Shown here: positions 1 through 5,693 of the stretch, piece after piece
Numbering within the stretch: position 1 is the stretch's first letter
How the letters are laid out: each line of letters begins with the position of its first letter
Source: Atopobium sp.
GTDB taxonomy: Bacteria; Actinomycetota; Coriobacteriia; Coriobacteriales; Atopobiaceae
Reading direction: 5' to 3'
Assembly: GCA_015259105.1 (NCBI GenBank)
Contig: JABZGZ010000070.1
Span: 1 to 5,797 of the forward strand
DNA length: 5,797 nucleotides
Program-made: the position numbers and the translations under genes
The notes under the pieces: model-generated
Databases searched by the model: none
What the model was told of the DNA's origin: nothing
Seen by the model: only the letters and a program-made list of their open reading frames with translations

Positions 1-15
1 TGACTTAGGTGTGTT

Positions 16-63
16 TTGAACTGCTTCCTATTTCTCGTGTCCAAGAAATGGGAGGCAGTTCAG
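16..63. other. Long imperfect hairpin at the left edge, possible terminator of an upstream gene
   Basis: An 18-nt arm at 18-35 pairs with 44-61 across an 8-nt loop (36-43), with only two G-T wobbles, and can extend by two weaker pairs. A T-run lies at 78-83, about 15 bases after the stem, which is farther than in a normal intrinsic terminator. It may end transcription from a gene left of the window or may be an RNA stability or attenuation structure. The pairing is seen directly; the role is inferred. Confidence 0.45.
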
Positions 64-96
64 TTTGACGTGGGGGCTTTTTTCTGTCTTACGGCA

Positions 97-184
97 GCTT
101 AACCGCAAGTTAACCGTGGGTTAACCCCAGGTTAACCGCTGGTTGGCCGCTGGTTGGCCGCAGCCCAATCGCAGCCCGATACCG
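97..184. repeat. 11-bp tandem repeat array upstream of the Crp-like regulator
   Basis: Consecutive 11-base units start at 97, 108, 119, 130, 141, 152 and 163, with a decayed partial unit from 174. The consensus is GGTTAACCGCT. Central units contain the palindrome GGTTAACC (119-126 and 130-137), while units at 141 and 152 carry GGTTGGCC, so the array drifts from left to right. An 11-bp period puts each copy on nearly the same face of the DNA helix, which would suit cooperative protein binding, but replication slippage could produce the same pattern. It lies ahead of the regulator gene at 316. Confidence 0.85.
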
Positions 185-220
185 TTCAAGAAAATTATCT
201 CAAAAAGTGGACAAAAGTCC

Positions 221-249
221 TTATTTTTATTTTAGGGAGCAGGTACAAT
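221..249 (+). promoter_or_regulatory. Weak candidate promoter of the Crp-like regulator
   Basis: TACAAT at 244-249 matches the -10 consensus at five of six positions. The hexamer 17 bases upstream, TTATTT at 221-226, is a poor -35. The region around it is AT-rich compared with its surroundings. Transcription would start near 256, leaving about 60 bases of leader before the chosen GTG start at 316. A better -35 (TTGACG, 65-70) exists before the 11-bp repeat array but lacks a good -10. Confidence 0.3.
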
Positions 250-271
250 TACTCAAACTTAAGCCAAAACT

Positions 272-287
272 GTCCTGTAATGAGGAC
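272..287. promoter_or_regulatory. Inverted repeat GTCCT-N6-AGGAC in the regulator leader
   Basis: Arms at 272-276 and 283-287 are perfect complements around a 6-base spacer. It sits just downstream of the candidate -10 box and before the likely GTG start of the regulator, a good place for an autoregulatory operator. Its CCTGT and AGGA elements recur with slightly different spacing at 1138-1152 upstream of yjjI. The function is inferred from position only. Confidence 0.3.
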
Positions 288-315
288 TTACGAAGCAAGA
301 ACAGCGAGGTCTCGT

Positions 316-1047
316 GTGAACGTTTTAACCTACCTTGACAGTCTTGACTCCGACGTTCGCAAGAAGATTATCAAATGGGCTTCTCGCGTTCCCGCTAATC
401 GTCTTTCTCATTGTAGGCAGATTCGTCTTAATTCCGGACAGACCCTTGTCCACATGCTGGACCGCGTTGATAACGTGTACATTCTGTGCCGCGGTACCGT
501 GCGCACTACGTCGCATAATTCCGCAGGTAGCACGTATGTTATTGACGAGTATCGTGCGCCTGTTGCTTTTGGTGAGATGGAAGTTATTAGCGAGAGCCCG
601 TTTTACCTGGGATCGCTCACCGCAACTTCCGGCTGCGAGTTTATTTCGGTTCCACGCGAGGACTACCTGCAGTGGATTCGTTCGGACCCTGAGGCACTTC
701 TCACCCGCTCACGCTGGATTATCAAGAATCTGACGCGTCAGTCTGGTTACGAGCGCAGCCTGCTGACCTGGAGCGGAACCAAGCGCCTGATGTACATGCT
801 TAGCGAGCTGACGCGCGATCAGATTCACCGCGGCGTTGTTGAGTGGCCGTTTACGGTGCGTCTGACCAGGCAAGAGCTAGCAGACAAGATTGGTACCAGC
901 ACAAAAACTGTTGCCCGCGGCATCGACGAGCTTAAGGAGAGGGGCATGGTTTCTGTTCAGCACGGCAAGATTGTCATTACCGAAAGGCAGTTCCAGCGCC
1001 TCGACGACGCAATGAAACACGAGGGAGAATCCCACCTTCTGGACTAA
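316..1047 (+). CDS. Crp/Fnr-family transcriptional regulator
   Basis: A predicted cytoplasmic DNA-binding regulator of 243 residues, normal for the Crp/Fnr family. A cyclic-nucleotide-type beta-barrel sensor spans about residues 34-120 (blocks VDNVYILCRGTVR and FGEME). A long dimerisation helix follows, then a winged helix-turn-helix at about 183-222 (LTRQELADKIGTSTKTVARG). The barrel lacks the Arg-Ser/Thr pair that binds cAMP phosphate in E. coli CRP; the equivalent stretch reads SPFYLGSL. There is no N-terminal FNR-type cysteine cluster, so the effector is unknown. GTG at 316 is preferred because GAGGT at 306-310 lies five bases upstream. ATG 280 and TTG 154 are in frame but lack a ribosome binding site; 280-315 is rich in rare AGG/AGA codons and 154 lies inside the tandem repeat. 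The gene ends 123 bases before yjjI on the same strand, which makes it the likely local regulator of that gene. The family is certain; the target is inferred. Confidence 0.9.
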   Translation: MNVLTYLDSLDSDVRKKIIKWASRVPANRLSHCRQIRLNSGQTLVHMLDRVDNVYILCRGTVRTTSHNSAGSTYVIDEYRAPVAFGEMEVISESPFYLGSLTATSGCEFISVPREDYLQWIRSDPEALLTRSRWIIKNLTRQSGYERSLLTWSGTKRLMYMLSELTRDQIHRGVVEWPFTVRLTRQELADKIGTSTKTVARGIDELKERGMVSVQHGKIVITERQFQRLDDAMKHEGESHLLD

Positions 1048-1137
1048 CCTCTGTACCTGGCACAACGCTTGGGCAAGACCGTTCTTCTCGCGCCACGCCG
1101 TACCTGGAACGACCGACGTACCCGTCGCAATCACAAA

Positions 1138-1165
1138 CCTGTTTTTGCAGGATAAACGTAAGGAG
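1138..1165 (+). promoter_or_regulatory. Inverted repeat and ribosome binding site ahead of yjjI
   Basis: CCTG (1138-1141) and CAGG (1148-1151) form a short inverted repeat across six bases, just before a strong ribosome binding site AAGGAG at 1160-1165, five bases from the yjjI ATG. No convincing -35/-10 pair is visible in 1048-1170, so yjjI may be transcribed with the regulator or from an activator-dependent promoter. An additional inverted repeat CGACG-N4-CGTCG lies at 1114-1127, and TACCTGG occurs at 1054 and 1101. Confidence 0.4.
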
Positions 1166-1170
1166 CACTA

Positions 1171-2673
1171 ATGAGCGAGTTCATGGACATCATCACTTCA
1201 GACAACCTCTCGTACAAGCAGAAGGTTCTGCACCTGGCTCAGGTTGCCGAGAACTCCGAGCACCCTATCAAGACCACCGCTGAGTTTGACCGTCTTTTTG
1301 CAGCTCATGCTCTTGACGACATGTGTGAGGGCAACGCTCCTTATCGTCCTCGCTACATCTGCCCTGACTACCAGGTGTTTGCTCAGAACGGTTCCGAGTT
1401 TTTGCGCTTTGACAAGCCAGAGACCCTTGATGACCTGCTCTGGGGCCTTGCCGCTCTCTATGACAACGTTCCTTCCGTAACCAGCCGCCCTGTATACGTT
1501 GGCCAGCTGGACAAGATTATTGACCCATTCCTGGAGGGCATGACTGACGCTGAGATTAAGCCTCGTCTGCGCCGCTTCCTGAACCACATCGACCGCACCG
1601 TTGCTAGCGGTTACTGCCACGCAAACATTGGTCCAGAGGACACTCGCGCAGGTAGACTGCTGCTTGAAGTTGACCGCGAGCTCATGAACGCCGTTCCAAA
1701 TTTCACCCTCAAGTACGATCCAGAGGTCACGTCCGACGAGTTCATGCGCCTGGCAGTCAAGACCACCATGGTCTGCTCCAACCCTGCTTTTGCTAACCAC
1801 CGCATCCACAAAGAGACCTACCCTGGCGAGTACACCGTTGTAAGCTGCTACAACGTCCTTCCTATGGGCGGCGGCGCTTACACTTTGAGCCGCGTACTTC
1901 TCCCTGGCCTTGCAAAGCTTGCAACCAACGTTGACGACTTCATGAACAACCTGCTGCCAACCGCAACTGGCGAGGTTCTGAACTTCATGAACGAGCGCGT
2001 CCGCTTTATTGTTGAGGATTCCAACTTCTTTGAGACCAGCTTCCTGGCTCAGGAAGGCCTCATTTCTCGCGAGCGCTTCTGCGGTATGTTTGGAGTTGCC
2101 GGCATGAGCGAGTGCGTCGCTGAGCTGCTGCATCTTGACAGCAGCCGTACCTACGGCAAGGACGACGAGGCCAACGAGCTGGCTGATCAGATCATGGTCA
2201 AGATTGCTGACCAGGTCAACAGCTTTGACGCCGTCTACTCCGAGGTCTTTGGCGGCCGTTTTACCCTGCACGCACAGGCTGGCTTCTCCGACCAGCAGGG
2301 CGTTACCCCTGGTGTTCGCATCAAGGTTGGCGACGAGCCTGCAAATCTCTACGACCACATTCGCCACAGCGCTCGCATGCACCGCTTCTTCAACAGCGGC
2401 GTCTCCGACATCTTCCCAGCTGAGCCAACTGCTGAGCGCAACCCAGACGCTGTTGTTGACGTGGTCAAAGCCGCATTCTCCATCGACGACAAGTACCTCT
2501 CGTTCTACAGCTCCGAGGGTGACCTGGTCCGCATCACCGGCTTCCTGGCTAAACGCTCCGAGATGAAGAAGTTCCAGTCCGGCGACGTTGTTCTTCAGGA
2601 CACCGCTCACGACGGCCTGGGCAACTTCACCGCCAACCACCTTGGCGAGCGCAAGGTTCGCATGAGCGACTAG
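1171..2673 (+). CDS. yjjI: YjjI-family glycyl radical enzyme (DUF3029)
   Basis: A 500-residue protein of the YjjI glycyl radical enzyme family, close to the E. coli protein of about 516 residues. Such enzymes carry an oxygen-sensitive radical on a backbone glycine that is passed to a cysteine to start substrate chemistry. The predicted radical glycine is Gly457 in VRITGF (453-458), matching the family RVxGY motif with Phe for Tyr. The likely thiyl cysteine is Cys226 in SCYNVLPMGGGAYTL (225-239). Further family-like blocks are GYCHANIGPEDTRAGRLL (147-164) and FGVAGMSE (307-314). The protein is soluble, with no signal or membrane segment. ATG 1171 has AAGGAG five bases upstream. The activase gene yjjW starts 19 bases after the stop and deoC lies beyond it, as in the E. 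coli neighbourhood. To my knowledge the substrate is unproven; the deoC link suggests deoxyribose-related chemistry, which is inference. Without a working activase the enzyme would stay inactive. Confidence 0.93.
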   Translation: MSEFMDIITSDNLSYKQKVLHLAQVAENSEHPIKTTAEFDRLFAAHALDDMCEGNAPYRPRYICPDYQVFAQNGSEFLRFDKPETLDDLLWGLAALYDNVPSVTSRPVYVGQLDKIIDPFLEGMTDAEIKPRLRRFLNHIDRTVASGYCHANIGPEDTRAGRLLLEVDRELMNAVPNFTLKYDPEVTSDEFMRLAVKTTMVCSNPAFANHRIHKETYPGEYTVVSCYNVLPMGGGAYTLSRVLLPGLAKLATNVDDFMNNLLPTATGEVLNFMNERVRFIVEDSNFFETSFLAQEGLISRERFCGMFGVAGMSECVAELLHLDSSRTYGKDDEANELADQIMVKIADQVNSFDAVYSEVFGGRFTLHAQAGFSDQQGVTPGVRIKVGDEPANLYDHIRHSARMHRFFNSGVSDIFPAEPTAERNPDAVVDVVKAAFSIDDKYLSFYSSEGDLVRITGFLAKRSEMKKFQSGDVVLQDTAHDGLGNFTANHLGERKVRMSD

Positions 2674-2692
2674 CGAGAAGAGCTACGCAATC

Positions 2693-3635
2693 GTGACCTC
2701 CACTGCAACAGAAACGACTTTGGGAGCAACACGCGGCGAAGCGGCGCGTCCCGCAACCGCAAGCGTCCCAGCAACCAATTCAGGAGCAGCACATCCAACT
2801 GGGTGTGTTGCTCCTGTCAACAAGATTATTCCCTTCTCGCTGGTAGATGGCCCAGGAAGCCGAACCGCTATCTTCCTCCAAGGCTGCAACATTCGCTGCG
2901 CCTACTGCCACAACCCTGAGACCCAGGTAGAGTGCATCTCCTGCCAGGCATGCGTCAAACCATGCCCAGCTCACGCCCTGTCCGTGACTGACGGCAAGGT
3001 TGTGTGGGACAACTCCATTTGCATCAACTGCGACAACTGCATCAAGGTGTGCCAGCACAAGTCCACTCCGAAGATTGAGCTGCTCAGCGCCCGAGAAGTG
3101 GCCGATCGCTGCATTTCCAACATGCCGTTCATCCGCGGAATCACCACGTCAGGCGGCGAATGCATGCTCCGCCCCGACTTCCTCTACGAGCTCTTCACCT
3201 ACTGCAACGCCGCTGGTCTGAGCTGCCTCATCGACTCAAACGGCACCATCGACTTCACTGAGTACCGCGACCTACTGGCCCTCTCGAGCGGCGTCATGCT
3301 TGACGTTAAAGCTTGGGATGATCAGTGGTTTGAGCACCTGACCGGCGAAAATGGCGTCACGGTCCGCAAAAATCTTGCATTTTTGGCCGAGCAAAACAAG
3401 CTGGAAGAGGTCCGCGTCATCGTGACCGAAGGCTGGAACGACGCCGAAGCCGCAGTTGACGGCATTGCCTCAACCCTTGGCGAGAAGGTCGGTCAAACGC
3501 ATTCGTCTCATGAAGTTCAGGCGTTTTGGCGGGCGCGGACCGATGGAGAACTCCCCTTCTCCAAGCGACGAACGCATGCAGGCAATTGAGTCGCAGGCCC
3601 GCAACCTGGGCTTTGGCGAGGTTGTCGTCAGCTAG
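2693..3635 (+). CDS. yjjW: YjjW-family glycyl radical enzyme activase, apparently frameshifted near the 3' end
   Basis: A radical-SAM activase that would install the glycyl radical on YjjI. From GTG 2693 it reads: an Ala/Thr/Pro-rich N-terminal extension (about 1-41); the conserved family start NKIIPFSLVDGPGSR (43-57); the radical-SAM motif C65-x3-C69-x2-C72; two ferredoxin-type motifs, C81/C84/C87/C91 and C110/C113/C116/C120, for two extra 4Fe-4S clusters; and the SAM-binding GGE at 154-156. Near codon 267 (about 3491) the frame breaks. The uninterrupted frame ends at 3589 after about 32 unfamiliar residues. The +1 frame from 3492 reads VKRIRLMKFRRFGGRGP and then PSPSDERMQAIESQA, a typical activase C-terminus, to a TAG at 3633-3635. 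Removing one base gives a 313-residue protein (E. coli YjjW is about 287). An extra G in GTCGGTC is the simplest cause: either a sequencing error or a real mutation that would cripple activation. The start is 19 bases after yjjI, behind GAGAAGAG at 2675-2682. Confidence 0.88.
2781..2816 (+). other. 16-bp hairpin inside the 5' part of yjjW
   Basis: Bases 2781-2796 pair with 2801-2816 around the loop AACT, with all 16 positions paired (two as G-T). No T-run follows, so it is not a standard intrinsic terminator. It falls in the region coding for the non-conserved N-terminal extension, just before the conserved NKIIPF start. In the mRNA it could slow ribosomes or shield upstream yjjI transcript from decay, lowering activase relative to enzyme. 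The structure is seen directly; the role is inferred. Confidence 0.6.
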
Positions 3636-3708
3636 TTGCCGCGGCGGCGGCACGGTGCGACTTGCCGCTCCGACGGGTTTCTCGCCACCCCACTATTCCA
3701 CAACAAAG

Positions 3709-3747
3709 AACGACCCCGCAGCACATGCTACGAGGTCGTTTTCATTT
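3709..3747. terminator. Bidirectional intrinsic terminator between yjjW and deoC
   Basis: A 14-nt arm at 3709-3722 pairs with 3727-3740 across loop ACAT, with two C-A mismatches, and is followed on the + strand by a T-rich tract (3739-3747). On the - strand the same stem is followed by TTCTTTGTTG, also T-rich. It sits 74 bases after the corrected yjjW stop and about 45 bases after the deoC stop, so it can serve both convergent units. The rest of 3636-3791 shows only a small GC hairpin at 3638-3651. Confidence 0.75.
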
Positions 3748-3791
3748 ACTTATCAGTGAAGTGTCGGTACGGCAAGCTCCTGATCAGCGAT

Positions 3792-4433
3792 CTACTCGGT
3801 GACGATAGCGATTCCGCTGGAGCAGCCCAGGCGATCTGCACCAGCCGCAACCATTGCCTCAGCGTCAGCCTTATTGTGGATGCCGCCAGCAGCCTTGACC
3901 TTGCAAGTGTCGCCGACAGTCTGCTTCATCAGGGCAACGTCGTGAACAGTTGCGCCACCGGTGCTGAAGCCAGTGCTTGTCTTGACGAACGCAGCCCCAG
4001 CAGCCATGCAATCCTTGCAAGCACGAACGATCTGCTCGTCATCAAGCAGGCAACACTCCAGGATTACCTTAACGGGCACGGTACCCGCGGCCTCAACGAC
4101 AGCCTTGATGTCAGCGATAACGTAGTCGTCATCGCCAGCGACCAGGTGGCCACCGTTGATGACCATGTCAATCTCGGTGGTGCCGTCGGCAACGCTCTGC
4201 TTGGCCTCAGCGACCTTAGCTGCAGTTGAAGCGGCTCCCAGAGGGAAACCAATGCAGGAAGTGATACCAACTCCGGAGCCCTCGAGCTCGGCGTGAGCCA
4301 GGGAAACCCAGCAAGAATTGATAGCGACGGTTGCAAACTTGTACTGCTTTGCCTCGGCGCAAAGTTTCTTGATGTCCTCAGCTGTTGCGTTTTGCTTCAA
4401 ATTTGTATGGTCGATAAGGCCGTTGACTTCCAC
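3792..4433 (-). CDS. deoC: Deoxyribose-phosphate aldolase DeoC
   Basis: A cytoplasmic class I aldolase that reversibly cleaves 2-deoxy-D-ribose 5-phosphate to D-glyceraldehyde 3-phosphate and acetaldehyde, the last step of deoxynucleoside catabolism. The 213-residue length fits the short bacterial DeoC type, a TIM barrel. Visible landmarks are IDHTNLK (7-13), GFPLGA (62-67), Asp89 in TEIDMVIN, the Schiff-base Lys151 in FVKTSTGF (149-156), Lys180 in KAAGGI, and the phosphate-binding end GCSSGIAIV (203-211). Asp89 and Lys180 correspond to the proton-relay pair of E. coli DeoC, so the enzyme looks intact. It starts at GTG with AAGGAG (complement of 4440-4445) seven bases... six bases upstream. 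It converges on yjjW; in E. coli deoC lies beside yjjI in divergent orientation. No other deo gene is visible in the window. Confidence 0.96.
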   Translation of the reverse strand: MEVNGLIDHTNLKQNATAEDIKKLCAEAKQYKFATVAINSCWVSLAHAELEGSGVGITSCIGFPLGAASTAAKVAEAKQSVADGTTEIDMVINGGHLVAGDDDYVIADIKAVVEAAGTVPVKVILECCLLDDEQIVRACKDCMAAGAAFVKTSTGFSTGGATVHDVALMKQTVGDTCKVKAAGGIHNKADAEAMVAAGADRLGCSSGIAIVTE

Positions 4434-4479
4434 GATTTTCTCCTTCTGGCTGTGCGTTATGAGTGATTTGTGCCTCTCT

Positions 4480-4501
4480 ATTGTACGGCAAGCACACCGT
4501 A
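4480..4501 (-). promoter_or_regulatory. Candidate deoC -10 box with an overlapping inverted repeat
   Basis: On the - strand TACAAT (4480-4485) is a good -10 box about 50 bases before the deoC GTG. An inverted repeat TACGG-N8-CCGTA (4484-4501) overlaps its upstream edge, where an operator would block polymerase. It does not resemble the E. coli DeoR or CytR sites as I know them. No good -35 hexamer is visible at 16-18 bases. Confidence 0.35.
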
Positions 4502-4541
4502 AAGGACGCGGCTACCTGGTTTTGCTATCCAGCTGAACAGA

Positions 4542-4593
4542 CTGGCTTAGCTGTCTGGCATAACTACCTGGCTTAACTACCTGGCTTTGAATA
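4542..4593. repeat. 13-bp tandem repeat array between deoC and the next - strand gene
   Basis: Four adjacent 13-base units start at 4542, 4555, 4568 and 4581; the third is CTGGCTTAACTAC and the others differ by a few bases. A looser CTGG-containing copy lies at 4516. The array overlaps the last codons and stop (TAG, complement of 4577-4579) of the gene at 4577-5605, so the final residues of that protein come from repeat sequence. Slippage is the simplest origin; a protein-binding or RNA role is possible. Confidence 0.75.
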
Positions 4594-5605
4594 GCCGCAT
4601 CCACAACGCTCGTTGACGATCTTCAAGATCAGAAATAGTTGTGTCACGTGCGACTATTCCTGTAGACTCTCGAATCTGACGAACCAAACCTTGAACACTT
4701 GAGAAACTTTTTAACATCTCTCCAGAAACCGAAAAATGTGGACATTGCACGCCCGTTACCAGCTCGTTTTCTCGATCCAAATCTCGCATGACTCTTTGGC
4801 CGCCAGCGTGCGTTACCGCTGGATCATAATCTAGCAGCACCGTCGCTTGCTTCTTTCTTTTGTCCTTGAGCTGAATGGTTAGGTCAGGAATTCGAGTGAT
4901 TTTCTCGCCATATCGATTTTCCAGCTCGATTGGCCTATTGAGCTCGACAGTACCCAAGTTAAAGCCACCAAGGTTATACGGGAGGCATAAGAGAAGGGCA
5001 AGCGAAGCTTCTCGGGGCGACCGAGCTTTCTCTACGATGTGCTGAAGCGCTCGTTTAGCTGGGATGATGCCGCGCTTTCTTCCTTGCGTCGAAAGAAACT
5101 TTGCAATTGCAGCACGATTTGTCAGAGGGCCATTTTGGCGTTGCGAAACTCCACCGCGACCATCCTGATTCAAAAAATAATCGGAACACAGGGCACTACC
5201 TGCAAGGATTGTTCCAATAAAATCAAGCTTTGAAGCAATCTGCAAATAAGTGAATTCTGGAGAGGTAACAAATCCTTTTAAATCGGCACCTATGGGCAGG
5301 AGCGACGATGGCGGAACCTTTGAATTACAGATATGAAGCGTAACGTGCTCTTTTACAAATGTGGATTTCACGTCATTAATAAGCAGGTCAACCTTGCTTT
5401 TAGACTCCTGGTGAAGACGCACGCCTTGTATCTCTGGTAGGTGTCCATAGTAGACGGCAAGCTCTCGTTCAGTCGATACTCCTGGAGCTGATTCGGGAAC
5501 AAGAGGCGCTCTGACCATAGCATTTGTCGCTGACAGCGAATCAAATGGCCCAGAAGAACTCATCAATAAATTAAACGCTGAAAAGTACGAAAGACAGTAA
5601 TCCAT
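4577..5605 (-). CDS. Uncharacterised protein, possibly restriction-endonuclease-like fold
   Basis: I do not recognise a named gene. The 342-residue product resembles a family of hypothetical proteins I associate with Coriobacteriia. Recurrent-looking blocks are FVTSPEFTYLQIAS (112-125), PLTN (160-163), SPREASLALLLCLPYNLGGF (196-215), IPDLTI (239-244) and LLDYDPAVTHAGGQRV (257-272), followed by RDLDREN. The order Glu199, Asp241, Asp259-x-Asp261 with His266 is loosely like a PD-(D/E)xK or DUF559-type nuclease core, but Asp replaces the usual Glu and no clear catalytic Lys is seen, so activity is doubtful. There is no signal peptide or clear membrane segment. The ATG complementing 5603-5605 is chosen because AAGGAG lies four bases upstream (5610-5615); the in-frame ATG at 5638 lacks any such site. 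It precedes deoC on the same strand by about 140 bases without a clear terminator, so some read-through is possible, but no functional link is evident. Confidence 0.75.
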   Translation of the reverse strand: MDYCLSYFSAFNLLMSSSGPFDSLSATNAMVRAPLVPESAPGVSTERELAVYYGHLPEIQGVRLHQESKSKVDLLINDVKSTFVKEHVTLHICNSKVPPSSLLPIGADLKGFVTSPEFTYLQIASKLDFIGTILAGSALCSDYFLNQDGRGGVSQRQNGPLTNRAAIAKFLSTQGRKRGIIPAKRALQHIVEKARSPREASLALLLCLPYNLGGFNLGTVELNRPIELENRYGEKITRIPDLTIQLKDKRKKQATVLLDYDPAVTHAGGQRVMRDLDRENELVTGVQCPHFSVSGEMLKSFSSVQGLVRQIRESTGIVARDTTISDLEDRQRALWMRLFKAR

Positions 5606-5625
5606 AGCACTCCTTCGCGAAAAAA

Positions 5626-5693
5626 GTATGAATTCCATACCCGGAAATGGCGCAAGTAATCTGACCGATTTGAAATCACACAGGAAATCTGTG
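5626..5693 (-). promoter_or_regulatory. Two small inverted repeats upstream of the uncharacterised gene
   Basis: GTATG-N5-CATAC (5626-5640) and CACAG-N5-CTGTG (5679-5693) have the same architecture of 5-base arms and a 5-base gap. Both lie within 90 bases upstream of the likely start at 5605. They could be operator half-sites, but the arm sequences differ and no convincing promoter hexamers pair with them. Nothing else is recognisable in 5694-5797. Confidence 0.25.

Noticed and set aside
97..184. CRISPR array
   Set aside because: The 11-base units are directly adjacent without spacers and are far shorter than CRISPR repeats.
154..315. N-terminal extension of the regulator from TTG 154 or ATG 280
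   Set aside because: No ribosome binding site precedes either codon; the TTG is inside a tandem repeat and the stretch contains promoter-like AT-rich sequence and rare codons.
1198..2640. A 480-codon open frame on the - strand opposite yjjI
   Set aside because: It mirrors yjjI codon bias; the product shows no recognisable family, and the + strand clearly encodes a glycyl radical enzyme with its motifs.
3636..4229. A 197-codon + strand open frame across the terminator and deoC
   Set aside because: It reads through the terminator hairpin and lies antisense to an intact, well-conserved deoC.
4530..4557. Intrinsic terminator after the 4577-5605 gene
   Set aside because: Short pairings such as CAGAC...GTCTG exist, but there is no T-run on the - strand and they arise from the repeat units.
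5606..5638. Eleven-residue N-terminal addition to the uncharacterised - strand protein
   Set aside because: The ATG at 5638 has no ribosome binding site, whereas AAGGAG stands directly before the ATG at 5605.
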